Shown: positions 49,710 through 62,100 of the stretch, piece after piece
Position numbering within the stretch: position 1 is the first letter of the stretch
How the letters are laid out: each line of letters begins with the position of its first letter
From: Lithospermum erythrorhizon
Taxonomy: Eukaryota; Streptophyta; Magnoliopsida; Boraginales; Boraginaceae
Length of the DNA: 64,000 bases
Direction of reading: 5' to 3'
Assembly: GCA_019722365.1 (NCBI GenBank)
Contig: JADFUC010002382.1
Coordinates: 124,001-188,000 of the forward strand
Translations under genes and position numbers: made by a program
Notes under the pieces: model-generated
What the model was told of the DNA's origin: nothing
The model's input: the letters and a program-made list of their open reading frames with translations, nothing else
The model's database searches: none

Positions 49710-49777
49710 TTATATATATATATATATATTCGTGTCATAATCTTCATATGGTACCACATATATATATATATATATGT
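49710..49777. repeat. Two (AT)n runs flanking a short spacer
   Basis: About ten AT units at 49711-49730 and about nine at 49759-49776 surround 'tcttcatatggtacc'. They can pair with each other, and overlapping open frames on both strands here are just reads of the repeat. Confidence 0.8.
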
Positions 49778-50249
49778 AAGAAAAAACATTGCATACAGTT
49801 TTATTAGAACTTACCAAATTGCCACTTATTCCAGAGTACATATTTTAATGTAATAAAAATCACTGCAAGAAACTAAAAACAATATTATTGTCTATGTTTG
49901 CAACTTTTGTCATTTATGGTATCGATGACTGTATAAATAATCTCCCAAATTTGACAAAAATTTATATTTAATTTTTGAAATTTATATATATTGGTGCAAT
50001 AATAATTTTCAGACAACAAAATTAATAAATTTTATAACTTTTAACTGATAAACAGACCCGGCTATGGGGCTATGCTGTTTATTAGTATGCGCGAGTCACT
50101 TTAAAAGGAGTCTATTTAAAAAAAAAATTATTTATGTCCTTTTTTTAATTTTTCGTTTAACTTCATTTTTAAATTATCCAATAAGCCAAATGATATAGTT
50201 TATTCTCACGGAATTCTTCATGTGAAAAGCAGGAACTGAGTACTTCTTA
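49778..50249. other. Spacer between the methyltransferase gene and a Copia remnant
   Basis: AT-rich, no gene or repeat structure that I can support. Confidence 0.5.
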
Positions 50250-50255
50250 GGGAAA

Positions 50256-52420
50256 TTATTCCATTAATTGATTAATGCGAGAAATAATCGTATCGTCAAC
50301 ATCTGCTTGAAGCAAGCAGGCCGGAACCTCGTCATAGACATAAGGGAATACCAAAGAATAGTCGGCGAGTGCGGTGAGTTTAGCGAACCAACAGCGAGGT
50401 GCTGTTTGATCCATTATAATGACTTCTGGGCGACAAACTTTGTTAGGGTTCTTTATGATCAAAACACAGTGGAAGTTTCATATGTACCTCTCATTGAGAA
50501 TGCTTCGTACAAAAAGCATTATCTTGTCAAATTGATGGAGTATCGCCTCAACTGACTTCTGGCGGCTAAAGAATGTCACGATAGTAAGACATCTTGCTTG
50601 ACAGTGCACAAATGTATCGAATAGTCGATTAAACTGCCCGATGATTGCAAACACAGCGAAATGCCGCCTTGAGGCCACCGAACTCCATCCGAGTTGTACT
50701 TAATCTTGTACGCCGTGAATTTCATAGAGCCTTGCTTTGCTGGAGGTAAGTGACCCAGGACTCCACGTGCCATTATCCTCCAAGCACGTATACCGCTCCC
50801 GGCTTGCTCAAATTTGCCTTGTGGCACAGATCCTTGATGCTGAATGGATTTAGGTTGACTACGATATGCGCGACAGAAACCCCTATGTTTACTAGAAAAT
50901 GGTCATAACTTCAGGCAATGTGCAGAGGATGAAATGCACAGATAGGAGGAAGCAGTTGAATCACGAGTGGAGGCGGACTCTGCATGTGTCACAAAATGGA
51001 TATGCGGGGCGAGCATTGCCATGCCCTACCTAACCGAGGCTGAGTCACTTGTTACGAACGGCAGGGCCGCCTCGTTTGCCATCGTCCCGACCTCGGTCGG
51101 GCCGGGCAGTGCTTGAGCCACACACCGGCCTCCCCCACCGTATTGACGAGGTCGAGCGATCTTTCATTGACCCATTGGTTCGGCCTCATCGAACCCGGCC
51201 GAACGCCGCCACCGGGGAGCTTAGTCCTGCTGAATCACCGTTCCATCATAATCGACACCCTCGAGGAAATTCTTTCTCATAGAAAACCCACGTACGAGAG
51301 AGACCTGAAAATATTCGGCCCAGGTGAACATCAAATAAATTCCACACTTTTATCGGAAGGATAACCAACAAACACCAGCGTCAGACTACGACTAAACTTA
51401 TCACCTTTAGAGCATGAAGTCTTGGGCATAACATAAACACCCAAAGCTATAGTAAATCATGGGGAGAGTACCATATAATATCGTAAAAGGTGATTTAAAG
51501 CCAAAATTCTAGAAGAGTTCGATTAATTAAATATACGGCCCCAACACATACCTCGCCACAGAACTCGATAGGAAAGATGCCCTGAGAAATGTGTAAGAGC
51601 CGGACCCACGGACAAAATAGAAGATGTTTTCTTTCCCGGCACTTAGCCGTTACATTTAAGGGGTACAACCTTGAAGGTTTGGCTCTTATCCATGACTAGA
51701 AAATAAGGTTTCGAACAATTAAACTCTATGCCGTTGTCAGCTGCGTACACGACCACAGCTTCACCCCAATGTCTTTTAATGTAAAATTTAAGAAGCATAA
51801 TGCAGCGGTGCTATCATGCGACAAAACAACCCACGCGTACGAGAAATCATCCAACTAAAGTAAGGAAATAGCGGAGCACCACAAGAGGGCGTGACCCGAT
51901 AGAGATCCCAAAGATCCTGATGAATTAAATCAAAATAACTGACGGCTTTTCTTACACTATCATAAAAAATATCTGATGCATTTTGCTCACATGAAAAATC
52001 TCACAGCGGTAGGTAAATGTATGCTTTGACTAAAAAAAGGTAAATAGGAAAGTACTTTCTCGGAAGGGTGCCACTAGTCTGCTATGCAACAACTTCTACA
52101 TGACTTGTTGCATTACTGACAGTTACCACCATGAATCGCCAAAGTCCTTTGAAATAGTATAGTCCGCCCTCCGTTCGCTTCCGTCAGCCCATCTTGGTAG
52201 TTGGATCTGAAAAATGCACAAAGTATTAGTAAATGAGATATCACATGAACAATCATCCATCAATTTTGAAGCGAAATAAGGTTGCAACTCAAGGTAGGAA
52301 CATAAACAACGATACGCAAAGGTAACGGTATCGACAACGAGCAGCCCACGTCTCGTAGCATGAATAACACTACCGTCGGGCAAAATCACGGAGACATAGA
52401 GCCTGGCCAATGATCAAATA
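50256..52420 (-). pseudogene. Copia polyprotein remnant (pre-integrase, integrase, RT)
   Basis: Minus strand. A protease/pre-integrase region lies at 52410-52120 (VSVILPDGSVIHATRRG, CDISFTNTLCIFQI). The integrase start is at about 51950-51890 (FDLVHLDLWGPYRV). Reverse transcriptase begins at about 50780-50690 (LPPAKQ, YKIKYNSDGV) and continues to TAPRCWFAKLTALADY and a damaged 'VDD' site at 50440-50290. Numerous stops and shifts separate the blocks. A GC-rich middle part (51040-51300) gives long chance open frames on both strands. Confidence 0.8.
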
Positions 52421-53095
52421 AGCGTGCGAAATTACCCGTAGCATGAAGTGTAGCTTTCTAGTATCGATAATCTAAGGTAGTGAAGATCGAGCGCCCGTCA
52501 ATACAGTATCCAAAGGTGTTTTAGAGGAACTCATACCAAGAAGACTTCGTAGGTTTGTTCCGTTGATCAGGAAAGGGCAGAACCCTCGAATCTTGTATTT
52601 GCCGAGAAACAGCTACCGCCTAAATCCAGTGCTCCCGTACTGTGCGGCGGACTGCGCCCAACGGACAAAATGGTGTCGGCATACATCTTGGACCGGGCAT
52701 GTGGCTCCATTAGGTCCCAGCCGGAGACACACCCGTCTGGCTTGACTGCTTGCCAGGCCGACCAAATACTGCAACCATGACATCTCCCATGTAGCGCCTC
52801 AGCTTCATGCAAAGTAGGATCGATGGTGTTAAATCGCCCGTTGCACCCAGTAACACACCAGCGCTGCGAGCCTCGAGAGTAAGCAAATTTGAAGGTTTAC
52901 GCACCGAAAACCATTAATAAGCTTGTCTTTTTTGAAATAAAGGGACAAAAGGAATAGACTTTGGCCATTCATCATAGTTGAAACCTAAAAGCACAAGCTG
53001 GAGTAATAACCAGGAGGTTCTATCATCAGAGGATTTTTAGGGGAAGTTCTATCATCAAGAGGATTTTTTAGGGGTGGAACCGCCCCGCGCGCCAA

Positions 53096-53406
53096 TGTGA
53101 TGGCTTTCGCGGAGTAAGTCGGGTGGCCATGAAGAAAAAAAAATGATTTAGGATCTTTTGGCTCGATTCTGTGTAGGGAAAATAATAGTCTTGTATAAAA
53201 TAATGAGTTTAGAATACGATTTATCTGTGTGGTAATGGGCTTCTATATAGGACACTAGGTCGAAATCTGGTCCGGCAGCCGGGGAGAGGTCGGGACTTTG
53301 GCCACCGCTTGACTTCTCCCAGAACTCTCTGTCGCTTGTGGCGTCGAAGATCGGACATAGGTCAGGACCTATAACTCCCGACCATGTCCCCGACAATATT
53401 CCAACA
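53096..53406 (-). repeat. 5' LTR of the truncated Copia element
   Basis: The minus strand starts TGTTGGAATATTGTCGGGG and ends 'gaaagccatcaca', 311 bp. It is followed directly by 'ttggcgcgcggggcggttcc', where a primer site would sit. This does not look like the usual initiator-Met site, so the LTR end is provisional. A near-duplicate 'ggttctatcatca.gaggatt' pair lies just inside at about 53015 and 53046. Confidence 0.55.
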
Positions 53407-53414
53407 TACTCCAC

Positions 53415-53675
53415 ACTTATACCCTATATTCGATAAAATATTATCTAGTTTTAAAGTTTAATGATTGCTTTTTATTTTTTGATCTCAATTATTTTCATTT
53501 ATGAAGTATAATATTCGTGAAAACTATATCAAATGTTAGAGTTTTAATGTATTTTATTTTAAACAATATTATGTTAATTCAAATCAAAATTATGTGTTTA
53601 TTAACACTATAGAATTTGTTAATTTTATCATTAAATTAAACTGGACAATTTTATGGGATAAAGGAATCAGAGTAT
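53415..53675. mobile_element. MITE-like AT-rich debris
   Basis: 'tttttgatctcaatt' and the 'ctggacaattttatgggata' to 'cagagtat' right end resemble the MITE in methyltransferase intron 2. The left end is missing or unrecognisable. Confidence 0.35.
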
Positions 53676-54140
53676 AATCTTTGGCAGATGTCAATCTACC
53701 ATTATAACATCAAACCTTATCGGCACTGAAATATCTTGGACAATTTTGAAGTTTTTTCTTTTCATCTCGTTGTTCCGTATAGGGAAATATAATACTTAGA
53801 CACTTATATATTGTTTACATGTGCCTTAATCATATTATAATAAACACGTGGATGATTAGACTGGAAATCGTGTTAAAAGTATTTCTTTTTTATTCTGAGG
53901 GAATCACGAGTTGTTTGTTTACTAATTTTTTAATTTGTTAAATCAGTTAATGTAGGCGATTGTATTATTCAAGCGTGCACGAGTTATTGTTCCATTTGTT
54001 TGGCATAAAGAAAGTGGAAGGCTAGTCACAATTCACAAGTAGTCGATCTCTTTTATTTCTGGCGAACCACCTGGTATTTCATTTAGAAGTAGAATTCCAC
54101 CTAAGATTCCAAAATTCAAGAACATTAGGGGAAAAATATA

Positions 54141-54558
54141 TGTTAAAATGCTTTAAATTTAAGTTGAACAAAAATCCTACATTTAAACTTTAGGGTTTAT
54201 TTTAATAATTTGAGAGTCGTATATAAAAGAAACGACTTTCTTAGTTTTTCAGCTATCTGCGATTTTTGTAAATTAGTATTCACATAAATTATTTGTTGAA
54301 ATATTTTTTATAATTGTAGTAATTATTATAGGAATAGTGTGGGATGGTAATTCTATAATTAAGGTGTAGTGAACTCTGGCGTCGGGAAGCATGGTTGCTC
54401 TAAATACGTAATCGTATTCTCGAAATACATTTATAGTGAAATTCACGGTGAGCTGCTTCCAGGTGAATTAGTGCTTATAGCGTTGTTATAGGGATACGCG
54501 TAACAAAATTGTGTGTTAACAACAGTCTTTTGCCAGTGCTATACGTTTCGTTATAGCA
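54141..54558 (+). repeat. 5' LTR of the Copia element
   Basis: It starts TGTTAAAATGC and ends 'cgttatagca'. A TATA-like 'cgtatataaaag' is at about 54218. It shares 'ggtaattctataattaa', 'aatacatttatagtgaaatt' and the end 'tatacgt.ttcgttata.ca' with the 3' LTR. Confidence 0.8.
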
Positions 54559-54572
54559 ATTAGTATTAGAGT
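54559..54572 (+). promoter_or_regulatory. Primer-binding site, initiator tRNA-Met type (degenerate)
   Basis: 'attagtattagagt' directly follows the 5' LTR and matches the usual plant Copia primer site (TGGTATCAGAGC) with about three changes. It would prime minus-strand DNA synthesis. Confidence 0.65.
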
Positions 54573-54589
54573 CAGTTATCGGGCGAAGA

Positions 54590-57500
54590 GATGGGTGGTA
54601 AAAGTTTGAGAAGGTTGAGAAGTTCCACGGGAGGAATAGCTTGAGTTTGGCAGAAATCAAGGTTGGGGCATTGCTTAAGCAGAGAAGGGATTTGAGCGTA
54701 ATGCAAACCCAGCCAAAATGTAATAATATTATTATTGATATGTTTGATATGATTTCGTTAGTGCCCCACTCATTACCGTGAAGATGAATCTTAACACAGG
54801 CTCGTCACATAAAACTCGATGTTAAACGTGCTGACACGAGGTAATTCTAGAATGGGTGACCAGCTGGGGAAGTTTAAATTGAAGCGCGTGAGTGAGACAA
54901 AGCGTCTTTGGAAGACTTCGTGGTGGTGGTTTGTGAGGCAGGTCCGTGAAATCCCCAATGGCCGACCGGTCTTGTGGGCAGGCATTCTGAGCATCTCTGT
55001 TGAAGCCGGACTTTAACCTTGTACTGAAAATATGGTATCTTTAGAGGAGAAAACCCACGTTCAAGCGTTCTTTATTATCATTAGAGGATGACATCGTTGC
55101 GAGAGGTTTTACGAACAAGACCACTGACTCTTGGATTGTGGTGTAAGCTAGAAAGTCTCTACGTCATTAAGATCTTGCTTGACAAGTTGCTATTGAAGCT
55201 GACTTATGTTTGGCTTAACCGGATGCGAGGAAGATGACTACGAAAGATCGTCTAGATCAGTTAAATTCAATATTATTAAGATTTGCGTAATATTGATTAA
55301 AATTGTTAGTGAAGACTACGTGATATTCTTTCGTTACCTACATCACATAAAGAATTTTAGAGGAGAATGAGTGACAAATGGAAAAAGTTACCATCGTTAG
55401 AAAAGAGGTTGGGTCGGGTCTCAACGATGAAAGCTTCTACGTACTTGTAGTGGTCCTTGTTCGGATAATCGGGTTGTTGGCTTTATAGCCAATAACAATC
55501 GAGTTATGGTAATCGAGAAGTAGAATTTCTCAGAAACCATACAAAGGGTCCGAAGCCAAGAGATACATATAGCTATTGTTTTGAGAAGGGTTCTTGGAGA
55601 GTGATTGTCCTAAGAAAGGCGAGGGGCAATTTGGTAATGCATAGGGGACCGTCGTTTATTCTTGAGTATGGTTCAAAGTCGAAGAGGACATTGTATTGGT
55701 GCCCGATGGATCTGTGCGTTACACCGATGTTTGGGTTATGGATTCGGGGCTTCGTATCGTATATGTCCAAAAGAAAAGTGGTTCTTGACCTGAGCAAGTG
55801 GATGGTGGGAATATTTCCCATGACGATAGTGCTACTTGTAAGGTAGTTAGGATAGGTTCAATCGAAGCTTGAGGACAGTGAAGTTTGCACTTTGGAATGA
55901 TGTGGGCGTGTTTTGCATATATTGAAAAATCTTATATCTCTTGAGTCTTCTAGACAAGAGGTTTAAGCTTCAAAGGCTGAATGTGGAGTTTTGCGTAATC
56001 TGTGGTTCAAAGTGATTACTGAAAGGTGTTGAGTGGGTGCTTTTTATTTAACTGCAGGTCTTTGCATAAATTCCTCTTGCGTTTGCTTCATCGAGGTTGA
56101 CCAGCGGACATGACCAATGGTGACATATGAGGTTTAGGCATATAGTGAGGATGCAAATTCTTGCCAGAGATATTACAGGTGGGCATGAGGTTAAGGATCT
56201 CGAGTTTTGTGAGCATTGTGTATTTGGGAAGCTTTATTCACGAAGTTCGCTAATTTCGTAGGACCAAGAGCGCTTAATTACATCGCTCCGATTGTTGGGG
56301 TCCTTCATGTGTTGGGGATTAACGGAGTCACGTATAGTTTATCTTTGATTGATGATTACTTTCAAGGATGACTTAAGGTGTTCATAATCAACGGAAGGGT
56401 GATGCTGAAGCAATTCATGTTAAAGATTTTGGTGAAAAAGTCGGGCAGGAAGAAGATCGAGGCTGAGAATTGACAATGTTTTGGAATTTGCTCATCGAGT
56501 TTGAGTCGGAGAGGGGGAGTGGACTCTGATGACATATTCTCACAGTCGGAACATACTTCCGTCGGTGCCTTGCTATAGTTGCGATCACGATTTGGAGCTT
56601 GAGCAACTAAATGTAAATCTGACTTTCTACGTAGAAATTTGGAAGAAGAGATATATGACTAACCAAATGGTTTCGATTAATTCGAAAGAGGAATATATTT
56701 TAGTTGAAAAATGGAATTATATGGTTTGAAGCAATCTCCGAGGAGCAGTGGTACAAAGTTTGATATTCTGTGCTTGAGGTTAGGTATTTGAGGAATCCAT
56801 TATGATAGTTGTGTATATATTACAATGTAAAAGGTGGGTCATTCATTTGCTTGTGTTGTATGTAGAATATATGTTGTTAAGAGCTGCAGTCCAGCAAGTC
56901 AAACATCAAGTTGAAGGGATTACTCGGTGCAAAGTTTGATATGAAGGATTAACGTCTGCTTTCGAAAATTACGGAAATGAAGATCTCACAGAGATAGAAG
57001 TCGAGGAGGCTTTCTTGTCCTGAAAGGGCTACGTTGAAGATTCTATCAAAGATATATTATGAAGCTTATGCAAAGCCTATTAATACTCTGTTGATTCTAA
57101 TGCACATTTATCGGTGGCATTTTTCACCTAAGTCGTCACAGCAGAAGAAAAGGAATACATGTCCCGTGTTCATGCTAGTGTAGTTAGGCTTGATGTATGT
57201 TGTAGTGCAACATTGGGCCGGATCTTGCATATCTTTATGGAGTGTTGTTACTAAGTTCATGAGAGAGAGCCTACAAAGGAGCATTGGAAAGTTATGAAGA
57301 GAGGATATTCAAATATCTGAGGCACATCGATGTGGGTCTCGAGTTATAGTGGTGATAGTGTATTATTTTTGGATATTCGATTACAGTTATGATGGAATGT
57401 GGATATCGAAGATCGATGGCTGGCTATAATGTTCGCTCTTGGTAGTTCTGTTGTGAGTTGGAGGGATGCTAGGTCAGGTGACTTTGTCTATTGAGGGCAA

Positions 57501-57830
57501 AGTATATGGCTTGGAGATAAGTTGCTAAGAGGGATTTGGTTAAAAGGATTAGTTAGCGACTTGGGACTACATCACAGTGTGTATATTGTGATAGCTTGAG
57601 TGCGATATGCTTGATCGAGGATCCAAGTTCATCACGAAGGCCAAGCACGTTGGCGTGATATATCATTTTCTTGAGGATTGAAAGGACAATCAAGTAAACA
57701 AAGTGGAGTGCGACATGACCCAACTAATATGTTTACCCGGCCGATTCGCAAAGCAAGTTTGATATTGTGAACTTGCTCGATGTTGAGGTTGTTAGTTGCT
57801 TAAAAGTGGTGAGACAGCTTATCCCAGTAT
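54590..57830 (+). pseudogene. Copia gag-pol remnant
   Basis: Plus strand, heavily shifted. Gag: 'VEKFHGRNSLSLAEIKVGA' (about 54610) and 'DRLDQLNSILLRF' (about 55240). Protease and pre-integrase: 55690-56050. The zinc-binding region before integrase is at 56115-56240 (HMRFRHIVR..., CEHCVFGKLYS). An integrase core start is at about 56270-56370 (SLIDDYF). RT tail pieces are at 56860-57080 and RNase H at about 57490-57680 (ending CDSLSAICLIEDPSS). The order gag-AP-INT-RT-RH identifies Copia. No open frame exceeds about 82 codons, so no protein is made. Confidence 0.75.
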
Positions 57831-58060
57831 AAGCGTGTCTGTCATTTACGGTGCATCTGGTGCTTCTGGCCATCTCCCGGAACATATGTTTCACTATCTG
57901 GGCACATCGGTATTCAGTACATCGGGTGTATTAAGGTATGCAGCGCATCGGTACTTGGGTACATACAGTCAAATTTTAGGATTATTTGTGTGTTTTTGAG
58001 AGGATCGTTTTTTACGGTTATCTGACATCTAGAAAGAATTCAAGTTAAAGATTGGATATT

Positions 58061-58490
58061 TATTGAAATCTTGTGAATTTAAGTTGAAGCTTGAGAGTCT
58101 GGCATCTAAATTTTAGAATTTAGTTTCAATAGTTGGTGCTTATATAAAGGCCTTGCTTTAGTTTTAAACTGCCTTGTATAGTTAGTGGGTTTTGCTATAT
58201 TAGTATTACCTCAGCTATTTCAGTAAAATATTTTATAGTGTGTCCTAGTAATTCTATTATAGGAATAATGTAGGATAGTAATTCTATAATTAAAAGGTGT
58301 AGTGATCTAGCATCTGAGAAGCGTAGTTTCTAACTTTATACATGTCTATTCATCGAAAAATACATTTATAGTGAAATTTACGGGTGAACCTATAAAATTA
58401 GTTAGTCCTAACGCATTGTTAGGAATCTGCAATCAATGTGTTCGTTGTTTCAAATCTTTTACTTAACTCCTATACGTCTTCCTTATAACA
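58061..58490 (+). repeat. 3' LTR of the Copia element
   Basis: It is aligned to the 5' LTR through 'gaatttaagttgaa', 'gcttatataaagg', 'ggataatgtaggatagtaa' type blocks and the shared terminus 'tatacgtcttccttataaca'. The first bases are mutated (TATTGAAATC for TGTTAAAATG), so the start is uncertain by about ten bases. Confidence 0.7.
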
Positions 58491-58818
58491 ATATATTTCA
58501 GTTACAAGTAGAAATTAAGTTGTCCGTCCCAATAAACTCCATTAAGATTCCGAAATTCTAAGAACATTATGGGAGAAAAATACAATGTTATCATTTATTT
58601 GTTTAAACGATAAGTTATCCGTCCCACTAAATTTTTATGGGAAACACTAAAAGCTCGGGTTTAAATTCTTCCAAACAACTGATGCCGAAAAATTGATTAG
58701 ACTATTATGTCCTTATTGCTGAATCTTGAATCAACTACATTTAATTCTTTAGATTTATTTTTTATTTTGACAATCCGATATCTATATGTAGTTAAATATA
58801 GCAATTAGCATCACGGAT
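58491..58818. other. Host flank of the Copia element
   Basis: 58504-58583 resembles 54084-54140 on the other side of the element, and 'agttatccgtcccactaaat' at about 58612 is a further partial copy. The element therefore sits within a small tandem repeat. No gene is visible. Confidence 0.55.
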
Positions 58819-59165
58819 GTTGTATCGTTATAAAATTATACAAAGTGGTGATTTATGGGGTTTGTAATCTATTGGCAATTTTAATTCGTTATGCTTTGAT
58901 TTGGTTATATAAAACTTCAACTTTTTTAATCTTTTTTATTTTATTTTTCATTTCTTAGTTTTTTTCATGATTTTGTATCGTTATATAACATTACACAAAG
59001 TGCGTACGGATCTTGTATCGTTATATAACATTACACAAATTAGGTGATTTATAGGGGTTTGTAATCGTATGTCGAATTTAATTACGTTATGCTTTGATTT
59101 GGTTGTATAAAGCTTGACTTTTTTTATCTTTTATTTTATTTTCTTGATTTTTTTCATGATTTTGG
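58819..59165 (+). repeat. Tandem duplication of an approximately 155-bp unit with a partial third copy
   Basis: 'ttgtatcgttata.aa.att' starts near 58820 and 59013, with an additional short copy at about 58973. Both long copies continue through 'gtgatttat.gggg.tttgta', 'gttatgctttgatttggtt' and 'tttttttcatgattttg'. They differ by scattered changes and small indels. Confidence 0.85.
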
Positions 59166-62100
59166 ATATTGTTTAGATGCTTTTTGAGTTTGTAATTCAT
59201 TATTTAGTTAATATAGACATTGCTTTTTGGGTTTATGTTAGTATTTCGCGGAACCTTTGTGTTATTTTGATCATTTATGAGTATAGATATATCACTTGAA
59301 TAATGCTTGAGAATCATGTGATTGATCGAAATCTTGAGGAAGATTTTTTGAGTGAAAGTTTAAAAGTTGATGTTGAATTGTTTCGGGTCCTTTTTGTGTA
59401 ATGTTATGTGATGTCTGAGATTTGTGATGTTAGTTGTTATAATTAGAAATATATTAGATATTAGATTGTGAATGAAATAAAAAAATAAAAATTAAATATG
59501 GTTGATTCATATTTAAAATAGAACATAATAGTGCAACAAATTTTTAGAGGCAGGTGTTTAGAAATTTTTGAGGCAATTTAGCATTCTGATTTTATATGTT
59601 TTCTTCTTTTATTATATAATAATAATAATTCCTTTGCCATGTGACCCTATCAATGAATAGACCATTAGAAGAAGAACATTAGGAGAAGGTATTTCCCCTA
59701 GAAGTAGAAATATCTTAATAAGAGGGGCCAACTATGTTTTGTTAATTAAGAACTGATTTAAAAAATTTAATACATGTAGACTTTCAATTTTTTTGTAAGT
59801 AATGTAAATTTTTTTATTTTGACATTCATTAAAAGTGACATTACTTCTCTTTCAACGTCATATTTCAACATAATCCTCAAATTTATTGATATAATAATGT
59901 ACTTCAGTCCCTAATTTGATCAATGTTAATATGATATGGGACAATGTTTCAATCAAGCTGATAATCATTAAATAAAGTTCAATCACTCGTTTAGAGTACT
60001 AGATGGATTTCTTGGAGACTTGAATTGGGCTTAAATCAGTGCCGAAGATGGACCAGTGACCGAATTTATTGCCGACAATGTCAGTCTAGTCCATTGGACT
60101 CGTCTAATTAAACCTCTCAATTGTTACTCTTGAGTTAAGTCATTAGTGTGGCAATATATACCAGGATTAAATAATAAACCACAGATTAAGTAATTATTAT
60201 TGTATTGGAAACGACTTTCTGTTTGTCTATTGCAAGTTCTGATCAAATCAAGTAGAGAATCTTACTTCTCAATCAACATCAATTTTATTTAATAATAATA
60301 AGCTTGAATATGTGTTTTGACTAAAAAAGTCATCATGCAAGACAATGCTCAGGCCTAAATTCCACTATGATTGGAGAATGGAGATGGTCCTTAAATATAT
60401 CCTTAATCACATCTAACTTTTTAATAATGGATTGATTTGAGATTCTAATTATTAGTAGTTCATAGATTAGGATTGTGTATAAAATTTATTAGTCACAGAT
60501 GGCCACATGCTATGGACACTACGCATGGCCTGGACATCATCATAGCATACATACACTATACTACATTTTTTTCAGAATCAGTTGAGTCGAAAAAGTACTA
60601 ATGCTTAATAATATGTTAATTAATTTACAATAATTTTTTTGCAAAGCTTTCTGTAATGTTGGAAGTAGTGGAGGGTCACATGCATGCATGAAAAAAAAGA
60701 AGGGACCACGCAAGGTGAAAAAGCAACAACATTCATTATAAAGAATTTTCTGTCTTTACATTTTTGGAATTAAGTTGTCAAATTAGATCTTTATTATTTG
60801 ACAAAGTGAAAATAAAGTTAAGAGTTCAAATCAAAAGTTCTCGTGAGATATCATGCATACTTACTCATCAATAATTATTCAACTTCCACTACTTGATATT
60901 GGTTCTCCATTGAGCCGATTCTGGGGTAATAATAATCCAAAGACTATATACTTGCATGAGTTCGTACTGATGGGATCCACATTTCATATATAGATAATTT
61001 GTTTATTGAAGTTAATTATTTTAATCCAGATTTCATATATAAGTAGTTTATTCAAGTTAATTATCTAAATACTATAATAATACTTAGCATGCATGAGAAT
61101 AATAATAATCCAGATTTCATATATAATTTGTTTAATCAAGTTAATTATTTAAAGACGATATACTTGCAAGCATGAGGGTGATGGGATCCAGATGTCATAT
61201 ATAATTAGTTTATCCAAATTGATTGTGTGCTAGTTGTTACAAAGACTTAATAAGTTGATAAAAAGTCTCTGGCTAAAGCTCCTACATTTATTTTTTGTTA
61301 TGCAAGATTTAACTCTATATCACTTATCATATGTCACAATGGGGCTAATATGTTGGGTACCCCACCATGGAACCATGCATTGATGAACTCCATTAGTTAC
61401 TTACTCCGTACTATCTAGAGGTTGATGCAACTGGCCTTACCTTTGAAATTTGTAGCCCGCCAAAACAAAAGAATGAAATATTATTATATTGGTATTTGGT
61501 AGAATAGAAGGAGCGAGGATCTCATGGGCAAAATGTTAATAAAAGAGTTTATATAAGTGTTGTTTGTATATTATGTTACGCATGTTTTTAACATTTTCTG
61601 TTATACTTGCTTGAAGTTTTAACAAATATTTCATCAACGATTTTAAAATTAATTTATAAATATGATAATAATGATAGGAATTTTAAACAAATGCGGAGTA
61701 TAACATATAATAATGTCATACCAATTAAGTATAATAATCAATCGAAACTCTTATTGATACATAATTATTTTAATTTAATAGTAACGTCTTCTAAGAATGC
61801 GAAGCCTGAAGTTAGTCTAACCGGAAAAAATGTAGCATGTGAATTAATTCTTTATTTAGTGAATCTGAAACTTTTAGTATAAATCTGATGGTCATGTGCC
61901 TTGAATTATTAATATATATTTTCTGAAATGAAGTTGCCTAAATCCTTTACACTTAAATACAATACGATACTTCATATATATATATATATATATAAAAAAA
62001 AAAAAAACTTCTTGCAACCCGCTACGATGAGAATCGGAAATAGATGCATACAAGTCATTTCTTGAATTAAGTGAATTCGATGTTACCAGCATACTTCATA

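Larger units (their letters stand above)
50250..53406 (-). mobile_element. Copia retrotransposon truncated at its 3' end
   Basis: The minus strand starts with an LTR (53406-53096) and continues through remnants of gag, pre-integrase, integrase and RT, stopping inside RT near 50250. RNase H and the 3' LTR are missing, so the element lost its 3' end or the right flank of a larger deletion lies here. No target duplication can be scored. It differs from the other two Copia elements in LTR length and protein motifs. Confidence 0.75.
54141..58490 (+). mobile_element. Complete but mutated Copia retrotransposon
   Basis: A 4350-bp element with a perfect 5-bp target duplication ATATA (54136-54140 and 58491-58495). 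It has a 5' LTR (54141-54558), a degenerate initiator-tRNA-Met primer site immediately after it (54559-54572), gag and pol remnants in Copia order on the plus strand, a Copia-like purine tract 'caagttaaagattgga' before the 3' LTR, and a 3' LTR ending at 58490. The two LTRs differ by many substitutions and indels, so the insertion is old. Confidence 0.85.

Noticed and set aside
49607..49853. Overlapping 60-67 codon frames with Tyr-Ile runs on both strands
   Set aside because: Translation of (AT)n microsatellites.
51049..51364. Overlapping GC-rich frames suggesting a novel gene
   Set aside because: The position between integrase and RT of a minus-strand Copia element explains them as the polyprotein hinge region.
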